Positions 32,110-45,352 are shown, counted from the stretch's first letter. The stretch is 64,000 bases of DNA from Conus ventricosus (GCA_018398815.1 CM031618.1:49058546-49122545), one strand, 5' to 3'. Notes: generated by a model not told the origin, from the sequence alone. Numbers and translations: made by a program.

Positions 32110-33175
32110 GGCTTAGGGCAAGAATGTCCTGTGCGTCAGTCTAACAAAGGGTCTGATGGCATGCGAGGTAATCGCCTGCGGTCAGTGATAGTCCAGGGGG
32201 CTGAATTCGGCAGGGAGACCGACCAGACGACCGCCTCGCAGTGTCCAACAGTATGCTACGGATCTGTTCCTCCTTGCACTCAGTGTGGTTTTCACATACA
32301 CCAGTTCCAGAGCATCTGAGGAAAAACTCGAAGATGAAATATTTTTTACATTCCCTTCACTGCCTTAAATAGACATCAAAAATGCCTGCCATCATAGCGA
32401 TGACTTCTCTTCCCAGCCTCTGTGCCATGATCTGCGCCCGATTATGCCCTTGGTGGTGCTGCGTTGATGACATGGACCAACAGGTCGTTGAGGCAGTGCA
32501 CTTCACAGCGTTTGCAAAGCGTCGCTTTAGAGGCCGAAACACCAGTACAGGAAACAAATTTGGTGTGGCCGCAGCATGAACGTTTGACGGTATGGAGGTG
32601 TGGAAGGCCCTGCACTGACTCGCCAGGCCAGGTACCACAACATGTACTTGTTTTGTTCTGGCCGCTGCAGTTGTCGCATGTAGATCCACCTCCATGTCCC
32701 CAAGGCCAAAATGCTTGAAAAAATGTTGCAGCGAGAATCACCATATTGGACCCCTTGCCGCTGGACATGCCTTCATCAATAAGGTAATTTATCTGCTGTG
32801 GAAGACCCTCACGCAGACTCCAAAGATGCCCACTTTCTGGGGACCAAAAAGTAGTAGGACCAGGCTGGAAGGGCTGGCTTGGCAGATGGACTTGCTGGCA
32901 AAGTCAAAGCTGTAATGCATCCTGGCTGGCCAGCTGTTGCAGGATGGGGTCCCAGCTCGTCTGTTGGCAGCAGCGTTGCAGCTTTGCTGTGGTCCACCTG
33001 CTGTTTAAAATGTCCGCTCGCCTCAACAACCTCCAAGTGAGCCAGCTGATCCCGAAGCCTGGCTCTCTCTTCTTCTGGAGACCAGCACTGCGACGGATCT
33101 TCTCATTGTTTTGCTTGCCTGCCACACAGATCCGTCATGCTTTCCAACAACCAATGAAGGGAAGGTGCTCTGCCA
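32110..33175 (-). pseudogene. DUF7869-type transposon-associated gene, broken
   Basis: Pieces in all three - strand frames line up in order with the DUF7869 family, found in many copies in mollusc and cnidarian genomes. From the 5' end they are MTDLC; QNNEKIRRSAGLQ; LTLPASPSAKPA and YFLVPRK; MSSGKGSNMV; DNCSGQNK followed by YMLWYLAWRV; GHTKF; WCFGL; GREVIAMMAGIF; and finally IRPFVRLTHRTFLP. At least five frame changes are needed, so no protein can be made. There are no introns within about 1.07 kb. I see no terminal repeats and cannot define the element's ends. The biochemical role of the family is unknown to me. Confidence 0.7.
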
Positions 33176-36100
33176 TATTTTGAAGAAAAAGTCTTCGCCA
33201 AGCTACGTGACCTGACACACTCACACCCACAACTGTATGCAACATACTCTTTTATTTTTTAAATTATCACTATTGAATGTAATGTAAAGTAAACATCTCC
33301 TATGTAAATCAAATAAACTTTCCCCAATTTACCTTCATTCAGCAAACATTTTGGTTTATTTATTGGGAAAGTCATGTGCGTTTTTTTTCTTTAAAAAGTG
33401 TTGTCTAGATTCATCTTCATACCTCTTTGCAAATGCAGGTAAATGTTTGGATCCATAGTGTTTGTATGTTAAATTTTCATGACGGGATAAAAAAAAAAAA
33501 TGTTTAAACTTTGCAAGAACAAAATATTCATAAAATACATTTAAGATCATAAATGATAGGAAAGCTCTTTTTTTAATTGCCTGTAAAAAACAAATTCTTT
33601 AAACTCATGTTGTCACTCTTTTACATCTGCCAACTTTAACCTCTTGCTCTGGCAATACCCCTGGTGATGTCTCCATATTGAAGCCTTGGGGGCCGATGTG
33701 CAGGATTTTGATATCGGTTCTCCTGAAACCCTGGTATGCGGCCTGGACACAGTCCATATCCTCTGCGAAGTTAGTGATGAAGCCACCCCCCCCACACTCC
33801 ACAGGATCAATGGCTTGATGGAACTTTCTGCCCACTTCTTTTGCCGTGGTGTCAGCCCATGCTCTAGAGGTGCTTCAGTAAGCGGTCAGCTTGTCTGACT
33901 AATCCTGAAACAGGTCGTGAATCTGTTCTGAGCAACATCACCAGAAAACGGAATTAATCATTCTGCTTGAACGAACATAACCTTGTCTGTATGTTACTGA
34001 AGTCTGTTTTTGGTTATATGGTAAAGCACTGTTCAATTGTTAGCAGTGAATTCAATCAACTTTGTGTTAAAATGTTACTGTAAGCTTACAAAAATTAATG
34101 TAAGCTGGTCACATGTGTGACAGTTTTTTAGATTTATTAGGAAGTGCAACAATTAGCTGTGATTTCATCAACTTTTGTGTCAATGATGTAGTAAGTACTG
34201 TAAGCGTCTCAGTGTGTGAAGTCTGTTTTAGTGTTCTATATAACACAGTTGTGTAACTGTTAGCATTACTTCAATCATAAACAGTGTCTAGTGACGCAAA
34301 TTCTTCTTGATCAGATTTAAATCATGGTTCACAAACTAAAAGCGCTAAACATTTGACATTTTGTCTGTTTCAAACAACTGCACACAGTCACAAAATATTG
34401 CTGCCGAAGAAAAATATTGACAATTAGTACAACAATAATCATTGAAATTAAAATGAAATTAATGAATTGTAAATCAAATGTTCATAATATTTCCATTTAA
34501 ATGCCACTAAAACTGAAAGGTTTCAAAATAAAAAAAGTGAAAAAGTAAAATTAAAATTTATATTTCACAAGCCAAATACAAATTTAATTCTAGTTGACAA
34601 TGTTTATCAGTTGTGAACAGATATGCAATGAGATTGAGTCACAAAGAAATCAAAAAGAGTAAGTGAGGAGGCATAATAAAAACAAAAGCACCCTTGGGAA
34701 AAAATAAGGAGACAAGAAAAAAAAAATTAGGATTACTAAAACTAGAAGTTCAGTTCTGCAAATTTCTGATTCAGTGTTATTTGCCTACCCATAACAAACT
34801 TAAAAGATTCCCTGCAGACTCTTGAAGTTGACAGGTATGTCTATGTAGCGCTGATGTTCACTCTGGTCTTCTGGCGACAAGGCCTTGCCCGCAGTGACTC
34901 TCTGAGTGTTCATGGGGTAACATGCAGCATCCAAGCTCGCGCATGTCCTTCTCAGCTGACTAAAGCTATTTTGATCACCTTAGGACAGGTATATATGCCG
35001 AGATTTTTGCAGTACCCCTTAGAAAGAGTTGTTATTACAAATGCCTGGTTATTTTGAACCTCACATCACACACTAAACCAAAGCACGCTAACACACAACG
35101 CACACACTATTAAAATAGCCTCTTGCCCCACCTCATTACACATGTGGTGCATACGAAGAAAAAAAACACACTACACACCAACTGTGTACCACACACTACA
35201 CACTGTACAACAATTTATCTAGCTCACAGACGATGACACACACAAGACACACACAAGGCCCGGCACACACAACACCACACACACACACACACCACACAAC
35301 ACCGACGACACACCACCACGACAACACCACACAAACGTTGTATACAATTAACGACAACAATCCAACTGCACATTAACTAAATGAAACAAACACCCCGCTC
35401 AGTAAGTAATAACAGCATCCTTATCACAATGGATAATTTTATTATTTCCCCCACTAACACCTAAACCAATACTCCATGCATAAGTGTGTGTCTCAGACGC
35501 GTACTTGATCGGAATTTATGTTAATAATTGATAGACTCAAAATACACTTGATCCACAAAGTATTAAATTTTAACGAATGAGAGGTGCTTCGTTAACGCTA
35601 TTTGAATAGTTTGATTTTGCCGTTATGTTGCGAAGTTTAAATACCAGTTATGTCTTAGCTCAGCTGATACCCAATTTAAAAATAATCATTTTAAAATTGG
35701 AATGTGTGTACAGAAAAAATAGATGTGATTATTATGAATTTCCGTTTAGAGTGATAGTTGATGACCCTGTGAATGAATAAGTGACGTGTGATCTCCACAG
35801 TGTGACCGGCAGTGTTCGGAATATGTTACATCATGCAGGCTGGTGTATCATAATCACATCGAGTGTGCTGTACCGGTGCAGTTTCAGTAGAACCACTGAC
35901 GCATGACTCATGTATTGTACGATTCTGATCGGGAAAACAGTCATGAATACATATGTATTGCTCTGTAATGACAATTCCAGTTGTGTGTTGATGTGGTGTG
36001 CTTGTGCTGTGTGTTGGTGGTTGCCGTTGGTAGGGACTGTGTGTGTGGTTGTCTGCGTGAGTTGGGACCTCGAGGCACAAATGAGCTTGTTTTTACGCAG

Positions 36101-38019
36101 TTCCTTTCTTAGGATTTAAGGTCGCATGAATTTTGGACCTGCTCCTAGCCACAAGACCTAAGCACCCAAAGAGTTAAGACACAAAGCGTGCAAGCATGAC
36201 TTAAATAGCACGGCATTCAGGTCCTAAGAGTTATCATTACTGCTGTGTAATGCCTCTCTACCATTCAGGGAGGATGAAGCGCTTCTTCGCCATTGGTCAT
36301 TTTCATCAGTGTTTGGCTCAAAAAGGTAGGTTGCTGCCATTTAGAAAGTTGAACGTGCCTGACCCCAATCATTCACACTTATTAATCTTATGAATGAGAA
36401 ACACACTGGTAGATACCCATCTCATGCAATTTATTCAAAGTGTCATGTGGACCATCTGCTATGCAAACCTTTGCTCATGTAGCATGACGATTTTTGCAAC
36501 AGTCAACATACATGCTCTTAATGTGAAAGCTTCTACTTACATTCATTACCTTCTCACCGGCATCCATGAGTCCATGGCATGGTTTTCGCTTGTATGTTCG
36601 GCCTCAATTCCACAGTGACAACTGTCTGACTAGCTATGCAACTTTGCGTGTAGCCATCTTGTCTGTAGGGCGTACTATCTACGTGATTGCCACTCCGAAC
36701 AGTTAACAGTCTTTTCCAGTCGACTTGTTTGGCGTCTAGTGTACGAACTGTATTACGTACAAAAACTTGGCTTGCAATTTATTTTTTGTGTTGCATCGTG
36801 AATTGGTAATAGAGCGACATGCTAGTTGATCGTCTACTTAAAGTGGTAAGGTACTACTCATGTTTACGCTCAAATGCTACCCGTTAAAAATGTTTCAATT
36901 TTTTTCATCATGCATGTGCAAAATATATTTTATGTTAGGAGTCATTCGCATATATCCTAATATCAACTGAAAGTTAATAAAAAAAATCAAAATTTATTAC
37001 AGCCCAAATCAAAAGAAAAAATTAATGTCCAAAAGCGATGGATAGACAATCGGAAGCACAAAAATGGAAACTATTGTAATGCATTACCAATATTAGTTTG
37101 AAAATCATTACAGTGACCGTTCTTTGGCGCAACCCTGATCATGTGTGGTGGATCATCCCATGTCCCTAAAAGTTGAGCCACGCGTTTTGGTTTTACAGTT
37201 ATTCGATCATTAACCCATCCCTTCAAAGTATTAACCGGAAGTGATACTTTTGAAACATTACAGCAATCCGTATGGACACATCAGTACAGAACCATGACAA
37301 AGGTTTCCAAAGTTTATGAATACAATAAAAACGGATCATTTAATTAAAGACATTATTTCCATACGTAGTGTTATAGCATTGCGACGTGGTCTCATTTCCA
37401 AAGGTCAGTTTTAAATTTGGATGGGGTGGTGGCATGTCTAATGTTTGCATACATTGTTAGTTGGTGATTCAGTTACAGTTGCTGCTAAAACAAGTCAGTA
37501 TTAATGTTTCTGCAAAATGCGTTTGAATGGTCAATGAACAGAAACACTATTTACATTCCCATGCATTCACTGATATTTCTAGTCATGGAAAGACAGCTCA
37601 GAAATTAGCTGACTGGACGATCGACCTTTAGAGCTCAACTTAGCTTCATACAAATCTGAAAAATCCAACATCATCAACCTAGATTCCACCGATACTGACT
37701 AAGCACTGAAACATGCTAGTCGCGGAAACGCATTGTATTTACCCGTGGCACTTGGATCAGGTGACAATGCGTACTGCGCCTGATTACCTGACGGAAAATG
37801 CGTTTACAGTATATGCTTACATTGGACATTTGCATGGTGCAAATCAAACGCAAACCTTCACTATTTGGGGGATAACGTGTCTTAAACACCTACAATTACG
37901 TGATGAAAGGGGCATATTCTTGCTAAATATGTGAGGACAGTTTCACTATCTTAACCAACTCCCTGTACACTGTGTCGACGTAGCTGCCCTCGGCCCACGA
38001 AAGTAGTAGCAGGCGATTG
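33176..38019 (+). other. Drosha intron 5, right part
   Basis: Mostly unique AT-rich sequence. It includes three imperfect copies of a roughly 110-bp unit at about 34000-34300 (blocks GTTAGCAGTGAATTCAATC and AGTCTGTTTT) and degenerate CA-rich sequence at about 35075-35340. A 76-codon - strand ORF at 33605-33835 has no motif I recognise. No conserved gene is seen. Confidence 0.5.
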
Positions 38020-38400
38020 GGTGACCGTTCTGCAGACGTCTGTGCTGTGCTGCCCTTCCCAGAAGTAGGGCGTGACACGGTTCTGCAGACGTCTGGCTGC
38101 CCTTCCCAGAATAGGCGTTGACAAGGGTTCGCAGACATCTGTGTCTGTGCTGCCTCCCAAAGAGGGCGTGACAGGGTTCTGCAGACATCTGTGTCCTGTG
38201 CTACCCTGCCCAGAAGTAGGGCGTTGACAAGGGTTCTGCAGACTCTGTGTCTGTGCTCCCTTCCCAAAGAGGGCGTCGACAAGGGTTTGCTACATCTGGT
38301 CTGGCTGCCCTTCCCTGAAGAGCGTCGACAAGGTTTCTGCAGACACTGTGTCTGGCTGCCTTCCAAATAGGCGCACAAGGGTTCTGCAGACACTTCTGGG
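38020..38400 (+). repeat. Roughly 50-bp minisatellite before Drosha exon 6
   Basis: About eight degenerate copies spaced 47-57 bp (TTCTGCAG near 38028, 38081, 38177, 38234, 38335, 38382). The unit contains GGGTTCTGCAGACATCTGTG, then CTGTGCTGCCCTTCCCA and AGAGGGCGT. Spacing differences look like many small deletions. Confidence 0.85.
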
Positions 38401-38648
38401 CTTTCTCTCCATCTTGCGCCAAATGAGTTCCACCTTTTGTTCCTCAGGGCCTTGCGCCGTGTTGCCTTGACACATTCCACGTGTTTTTGTCCTACGACAC
38501 ACACACACAACCGCACACACCCCACATCACACACACCACACATCAACACACCACACAACCACACACAAGCATACAAAGACACATTTAGACACACACACAC
38601 CGCACACAGAGAGAAGAATTGAAAGTCGATGTGACATGTTGTGGTGAG

Positions 38649-38725
38649 CCTTGCTGGCGCCCTGACGTGGACAGTGCCTGGAACCTGTAGACTGCTGTGC
38701 AACGTGGCTTCTTCCCCAGACTGAA
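38649..38725 (+). CDS. DROSHA: Drosha exon 6: RNase IIIb last helix, several single-base gaps
   Basis: The ordered codons AGAL, VDS, LE, CRLLCNV and FFPRLK can be read only by allowing about four or five missing bases. They match human FIAALYIDKDLEY through VCFFPRLK, which directly follows the catalytic Glu of exon 5. The donor is a perfect GTAAGC at 38726. The acceptor is probably TGTGGTGAG ending at 38648 but is weak. Observed length is 77 nt, where about 82-83 nt would be expected. Literal translation is interrupted. Position, order and donor make the identification firm, even though the sequence itself is damaged. Confidence 0.75.
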
Positions 38726-39024
38726 GTAAGCCTTCGTATGATCAGCATGCCATTCGCAGCCGGGACACCCATGGAAGACCTCCTGTCAGCTTCCCTGTGT
38801 AACCTGCGTGTAATTTTGGTGGTTGTTTTTTTGTCGGGATAGAACCTTTTTCCAGGATGACGACAGCCCTGAAAACGCCTTAGCTGCTAGGCTTTACAAC
38901 AAAGCGAATTACACGGAGACATGATCAGTGTCTTCTGTCATATTTGGGGTTGTGCTTGTTGTCAAAACCATGAGTGTGGTCTTCATCGATCATTGGCTTT
39001 TTGATTGTTTGATCTGTACATATT

Positions 39025-39055
39025 TGTTGTGTGTGGTGTGTGTGTGTGTGTGCAG
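39025..39055 (+). repeat. Short (TG)n tract at the exon 7 acceptor
   Basis: TG repeats run directly into the acceptor CAG at 39055, so the polypyrimidine tract is a TG microsatellite. Confidence 0.85.
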
Positions 39056-39156
39056 GATTTCATTTGAACCAGGACTGGAACGCCCGAATCTCAGCTGCAA
39101 CAGTGCTGCCTCCGTGAGAAAGATGGGGGCTGGTGGCCCGACATTCCCTTCTACAA
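39056..39156 (+). CDS. DROSHA: Drosha exon 7: linker to dsRNA-binding domain, frame breaks near start
   Basis: Pieces DFI, NQDWN and then ESQLQQCCLREKDGGWWPDI followed by PFYK match human EFILNQDWNDPKSQLQQCCL through PDIPLYK. One base is missing at about 39063 and two at about 39081, so the literal frame differs before and after these points. A further base may be missing at the exon start. From about 39083 to the end the frame is clean. The donor GTAAGT at 39157 leaves AA, completed to Lys by the first base of the next exon. Confidence 0.85.
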
Positions 39157-39897
39157 GTAAGTGTGTGTGTGTGGTGTGATGCGCAACTGTGTGTGAGCAA
39201 GCATGCAGATGGATAGCACATTGAACATGCATTACTGATGATCAGTCAAGCTTCTCAAAATCAATCACGCAGTTCTTACTGCTACATTTAGTCCTGGAGT
39301 CAGTCTCACAAAGCGGAGACGAAAAGCAATATAACAATTGTGAGCAGTTTGTATCGAACCTAGAGTTCAGATAAGGCCCGAAACGGTTCGCTTGAAGGGG
39401 CTCGAGTAAGCGTGGCGAATGCGAACAACACATGCTTTGCTCTTATCGCGCCTAGGCTACACACGACTACACACAAAAGCGAGCATCGTAAACCGCGAGA
39501 AAAGCGGAATTGTCTATGCCACAACACCCGTAGCTATTTTCTTGCCAATGGCGTCACTGCAAGACGATTCACCATCCTTGCTTGCCTGAAAACAAGTTTC
39601 TGTCCAGAAGCGCTGAATCTTACAAACACGAACGCAACAGCGTACGCGTGCGCGCGTGCGGCGCGGTCGGGGACAACAAAACAACACACACACAACACAA
39701 CACACACACACAATGCAACGATGTAGCATGCGCCCAACACTCACAATATGTACATAAAAGCAGAAACTAACCGTCAATACCCTCATTATGTTATACATAC
39801 AAGATGGGGTTTAGGTTGAACTTTTAACAGCCTGACTAATGGAAAAAAACAAAACAAAACAAGACAGCGCTTGAAAACTGCTGCAACCAAAGTCGAG

Positions 39898-39927
39898 TGT
39901 GTGTGTGTGTGTGTGGTGTGTGTTGTT

Positions 39928-39968
<41 letters not shown>

Positions 39969-40113
39969 GAAAGAGAGTGAGAGAGGAATGGTTGAGTAAA
40001 CATGACTACACAAGACACTGCACGCAAATTTACCACTTATAAAATCAATAGGGAAGAAATGAAACATGCACAGTGTACACCGGCGCGCATGCAAAAACTG
40101 AGAGAGAGAGAGA

Positions 40114-40144
<31 letters not shown>

Positions 40145-40145
40145 T
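39898..40145 (+). repeat. (TG)n and (GA)n microsatellites
   Basis: TG run at about 39898-39922, GA run at about 39927-39985, and a further GA run at about 40100-40145, with a related unit around 40262-40290. The segments beside the GA runs, including ACATGCACAGATAGCTTTGT and AAAACCAATAAAAGCATG, recur at about 40225 and 40340, suggesting an imperfect tandem duplication of about 120 bp. Confidence 0.8.
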
Positions 40146-40433
40146 CTGACATAGAGAGAGAGGGAGGGAGAGATTGGGGGTGGGGAGGATGACTGATTGA
40201 GAATACATACATAAAGAAACAGACATGCACGGATACCTTTGTACACACAAAACCAATAAAAGCATGCAGAGAGAGAGAGAGGGAGGAGAGTGGAGGTGGG
40301 AGCCCTGAGGACTGATTAATAATACATATATGAAGAACTTGACATGCACAGATAGCTTTGTACATACAAAATCAATAAAAGCATGATCAGAGAGAAAATG
40401 TTTCACATGACAATGGCTTGCACTCATAACTGA

Positions 40434-40681
<248 letters not shown>

Positions 40682-42424
40682 ATAAAAAACACCCTAATGG
40701 TACTACCAACAGCACACTTTAATTTGAATTTGCCGATAGAAATAGTAGTAGTGATTGGAAATGAAGTATTATTATAATTATGATAATTGTTTACTTATTA
40801 CTGTTAGGCCTACTACCATTACTGTTATCAGTAGTGTTATTTTGCTTGTAGTAATTATGTTATCCTCTACGTTTCCCTTTAATTAGGCCTACGTTGCTCT
40901 ACATGCAACCATAGTACATATAAAATGTAGCAACAATGAAGAAATATGTGTGTATACAACGGAGTAAATACGACCCCTTTACATATGCCAACTTTTCATT
41001 CACAAAGATGCTTCCCAATGTTTGACCTACTTCGGCTTAAAAGCACATCAGCCAACGACGCACGCACGCGCAGGCCGGTCGCAAAGTTCTGTCAGAAAGT
41101 TTTAAACACATGCTTAATTATGGTACTCGCAGAGCTGATCGAAATGCCAGTTTTTGTCACATTCTTAAGTACTCACTGAGCTATTGCTGACACACAGAAA
41201 TTATAGTCTAAAAACAACTGTACAGTAAATATAACTTAATGATGTTGCACCAGTCTCGAAGCGTCCACACACACACACAGCAGTACAGCGTCTTCGCTGA
41301 GAAAAGAATGCGCGTCTGGAAGTGTGGTGGCTGACTGGTTACTGCCTAGCTGGGGTCAAAAGGCAAAGCGTTGAGCGAACTTAATGCAGTTGCTCTGAGT
41401 GTGCCGGCGTCGCCGTGCAATCTCTAGAAAATCACAAAATTTGGGTCAAAGTCTTCAGTTAAGTTTTAAATCAAACATTCACCACGAGAGAAATGTTCCA
41501 GCAGAAGGATCTTTAAAGAAAAAAGTCTTTATTCGGGAGAGTCTTCATAGGGAGCATTCAGAGCGATTGTGTGTGGTCAGTGTTGGCAGCAATGGAACTT
41601 TTACTCTAAAAAAAGTCCCTGTTATCTCTCCTTTTTATTGCTATAGTGGTATGAGTTTCATATTATCATCTTGACATTTACATTGTCGTTACACTTCATT
41701 CTGTCTCTTCTCTTTTCAACACAGCAGCTACTTTCAGATCACGCCAATCCTGCCAGAAGTACTGTCTTTGCAAGGAGATACATTCTTTCCACACTCTTTG
41801 GAGAAAATGTGTGTGTAGTATACCCTCTAAGAGATTTCATTACATCACAGTAACTGCCACATGGTGTTGATTTCGCAAGCAGCTGCTGTTGCTGGGAAGT
41901 GACTTGGTCAGAGGCACTGTTGTCGCCGATAAAATAACTTGTGGTAAAGAGTAGGAAGACCTGAAAGCTGAAGGAAAAGTTCCTGGCATTTTGCACTGAA
42001 TGTTGCACTTAGCTGTGACTTTGCACCTGGATTTTTTAACATTGTGCGACTTACCTGCACTTGCAGTCGGATGGATGCTCATCTGTAAATCAAAGCAGCC
42101 CTTCAGAGCAAGTTTTGCCTTAGATTATGGCTGTTGTCGATGGATACGCTGTGATGATTTGTGTGAAGAATGTAATGGGTCCGTGGATTGGTGCCATTAG
42201 TGTATGCAATACAGCCGTTGAATGCAACTGTGTAAGTGTAACTGAGACAAGTGCTGCCTAGCCATTTCAGTGGAGTGCATAGCACCTGCAGAATCGGTTT
42301 CCTACCTCGCTGAGGGCATGAACCACCAGTGGTGAAAGAGTCGAGAGATGGTTGCCATGACAAAAACAGTAACTGCATGGTCGTAATCTGCCCAAACACT
42401 TCACACTTCTCTGACATCATCTGT

Positions 42425-42770
42425 CTGTAGATGGAGCTGTGGTCCAGCGGTGAGAGTGTTTGCCTGCAGAAATGACAGCCCTGGATCCAACCCCATGCGG
42501 GTCGTGGGGTCAGATTTTTACCGCTCGAAAACGCTCTCTGTCCACCCAGTTTACATAGACCCCTGATTCATGGTCAGAGAAGGGTAATGTTGTTCCCAGG
42601 ACATGATGAACCTGTACAGTTCACTCTTGGGAGGCTCTGTGTCTGTTGAGCCTCAGACAATGACACAGGCAATGTCAGGTAGGTACCCAAGGTTGACCAG
42701 CGTGTTGGGCTGATAGTTAGGTCGGACGTCTGCTAAGTCATAGCCACGAGACCCTCTAAAATTCTCTCAT
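42425..42770 (+). repeat. tRNA-derived SINE
   Basis: The first 90 bp resemble a degenerate tRNA gene, with A-box-like TGTGGTCCAGCGG (42438-42450) and B-box-like GGATCCAACCC (42483-42493) at normal spacing. A SINE body follows (GGGTCAGATTTTTACC, then GTAATGTTGTTCC and GACAATGACACAGGCAATG). It is not a functional tRNA: the arms do not pair fully. The 3' end is taken as about 42770, where the tandem repeat lead-in begins. Confidence 0.75.
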
Positions 42771-42829
42771 CTTAGTCATCAGTTCATCTGTCCATCAGCT
42801 TTTTAAATAGTGCGCAGTGTGGTCTTGAA

Positions 42830-44852
42830 ATTTAGCAGATGTGGTGTCATCAATTCATCTATCCATCAGAAGTTAGCGGATGTGGTGTCATCAATTCATC
42901 TATCCATCAGAAGTTAGGGGATGTGGTGTCATCAATTCATCTATCCATCAGAAGTTAGGGGATGTGGTGTCATCAATTCATCTATCCATCAGAAGTTAGC
43001 GGATGTGGTGTCGTCAATTCATCTGTCCATCAGAAGTTAGCGGATGTGGTGTCATCAATTCATCTGTCCATCAGAAGTTAGCGGATGTGGTGTCATCAAT
43101 TCATCTATCCATCAGAAGTTAGGGGATGTGGTGTCATCAATTCATCTATCCATCAGAAGTTAGCGGATGTGGTGTCGTCAATTCATCTGTCCATCAGAAG
43201 TTAGCGGATGTGGTGTCGTCAATTCATCTGTCCATCAGAAGTTAGCGGATGTGGTGTCATCAATTCATCTATCCATCAGAAGTTAGCGGATGTGGTGTCA
43301 TCAATTCAGCGGATGTGGTGTCATCAATTCATCTATCCATCAGAAGTTAGCGGATGTGGTGTCATCAATTCAGCGGATGTGGTGTCATCAATTCATCTAT
43401 CCATCTGAAGTTAGCGGATGTGGTGTCATCAATTCAGCGGATGTGGTATCATCAATTCATCTATCCATCAGAAGTTAGCGGATGTCGTGTCATCAATTCA
43501 GCGGATGTGTGGTTCATCAATTCATCTATCCATCAGAAGTTAGCGGATGTGGTGTCATCAATTCAGCGGATGTGGTGTCATCAATTCATCTATCCATCAG
43601 AAGTTAGTGGATGTGGTGTCGTCAATTCATCTGTCCATCAGAAGTTAGCGGATGTGGTGTCGTCAATTCATCTGTTCATCAGAAGTTAGCGGATGTCGTG
43701 TCATCAATTCATCTATCCATCAGAAGTTAGCGGATGTGGTGTCGTCAATTCATCTGTCCATCAGAAGTTAGCGGATGGGGTGTCGTCAATTCATCTGTCC
43801 ATCAGAAGTTAGCAGATGTGGTGTCATCAATTCATCTGTCCATCAGAAGTTAGCGGATGTGGTGTCATCAATTCATCTATCCATCAGAAGTTAGCGGATG
43901 TGGTGTCATCAATTCATCTGTCTAATATCAGAAGTTAGCGAATGTGGTGTAGTCAGTTCATCTGTCCATCAGAAGTTAGCGGATGTGGTGTCGTCAATTC
44001 ATCTGTCCATCAGAAGTTAGCGGATGTGGTGTCGTCAGTTCATCTATCCATCAGGAGTTAGCGGATGTGGTGTCGTCAATTCATCTGTCCATCAGAAGTT
44101 AGCGGATGTGGTGTCATCAATTCATCTGTCCATCAGTGTTCAGAAGTTAGCGGATGTGGGGTCATCAATTCATCTATCCATCAGAAGTTAGCGGATGTGG
44201 GGTCATCAATTCATCTGTCCATCAGAAGTTAGGGGATGTGGGGTCATCAATTCATCTGTCCATCAAAAGTTAGCAGATGTGGGGTCATCAATTCATCTAT
44301 CCATCAGAAGTTAGCGGATGTGGTGTCGTCAGTTCATCTGTCCGTCAGGAGTTAGCGGATGTGGTGTCATCAGTTCATCTATCCATCAGTGTTCAGAAGT
44401 TAGCGGATGTGGGGTCATCAGTTCATCTGTCCATCAGAAGTTAGTGGATGTGGGGTCATCAATTCATCTATCCATCAGTGTTCAGAAGTTAGCGGATGTG
44501 GGGTCATCAATTCATCTATCCATCAGAAGTTAGCGGATGTGGGGTCATCAATTCATCTATCCATCGGAAGTTAGCGGATGTGGGGTCATCAATTCATCTA
44601 TCCATCAGAAGTTAGCGGATGTGGGGTCATCAATTCATCTATCCATTAGAAGTTAGCGGATGTGGGGTCATTAATTCATGTATCCATCAGAAGTTAGGGG
44701 ATATGGGGTCATCAATTCATCTATCCATCAGAAGTTAGCGGATGTGGGGTCATCAATTCATCTATCCATCAGAAGTTAGCGGATGTGGTGTCGTCAATTC
44801 ATCTGTCCATCAGAAGTTAGCGGATGTGGGGTCATCAATTCATGTATCCATC
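42830..44852 (+). repeat. 41-bp intronic minisatellite
   Basis: About 49 copies of a 41-bp unit: GTTAGCGGATGTGGTGTCAT, then CAATTCATCTATCCATCAGA, then A. Regional subtypes are clear: GGTGTCATC on the left, short 23-bp units at about 43300-43580, and GGGGTCATC on the right (from about 44150). It starts about 60 bp after the SINE and lies wholly inside Drosha intron 7. Confidence 0.96.
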
Positions 44853-45352
44853 ATCTCTAAATCTTGGGCGGCGTGGTCTCAACACTCGGCAGAAGTGGTG
44901 TAGCATACATGGAGTAGTCAGCACGCAGTGACGCCTTGAGGAAACTGAAACTGTTCCGCCTCAGAACAAGATGAAGGAACAGTACTGAGTGGTTAGAATA
45001 CTTGATTCTCTGGCTGGTGAGATAGCTTCAGCCACCTCCCCCTCTTAGCAGCACCTTGTAGTTGAATATGTTGAGTATTGGTTCGATTATAATACCCCTT
45101 CTACTGAACACAGACTGGGTTAGAGCCCTTGAATAGTGATGTACGGCAGTGGAGAGGGTTTTTATTTATTCATTTTTTGTGGATTTTCTTTTTCATTTGA
45201 GATGGACTCATCAGTATCCTTTTGCTGTTTGTTGAAAGGAAAAAACCCAACCCCCCCACCCTCCCCACCCCAAGACTCCTACCAACCTTGCAGCTGCAAA
45301 AGAAGCCAGAAGATGGTGATGGTGTTTTAGTGTGGTGCGTGTGTCTTTTCAG

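Noticed and set aside
33605..33835. 76-codon - strand ORF with a Gly-rich start
   Set aside because: No motif recognised and no clear link to the DUF7869 remnant; left undescribed as a gene.
36261..36330. Exon-like segment with CATTCAG acceptor and GTAGGT donor, considered as the missing Drosha exon
   Set aside because: The encoded residues do not match the IIIb helix, and the FFPRLK exon was found at 38649-38725.
37923..38702. 259-codon - strand ORF across the 50-bp repeat
   Set aside because: It is the complement of a minisatellite and of Drosha exon 6; repeat-driven open frame.
42438..42510. Functional tRNA gene
   Set aside because: A- and B-box-like words are present, but the arms do not pair well and a SINE body follows.
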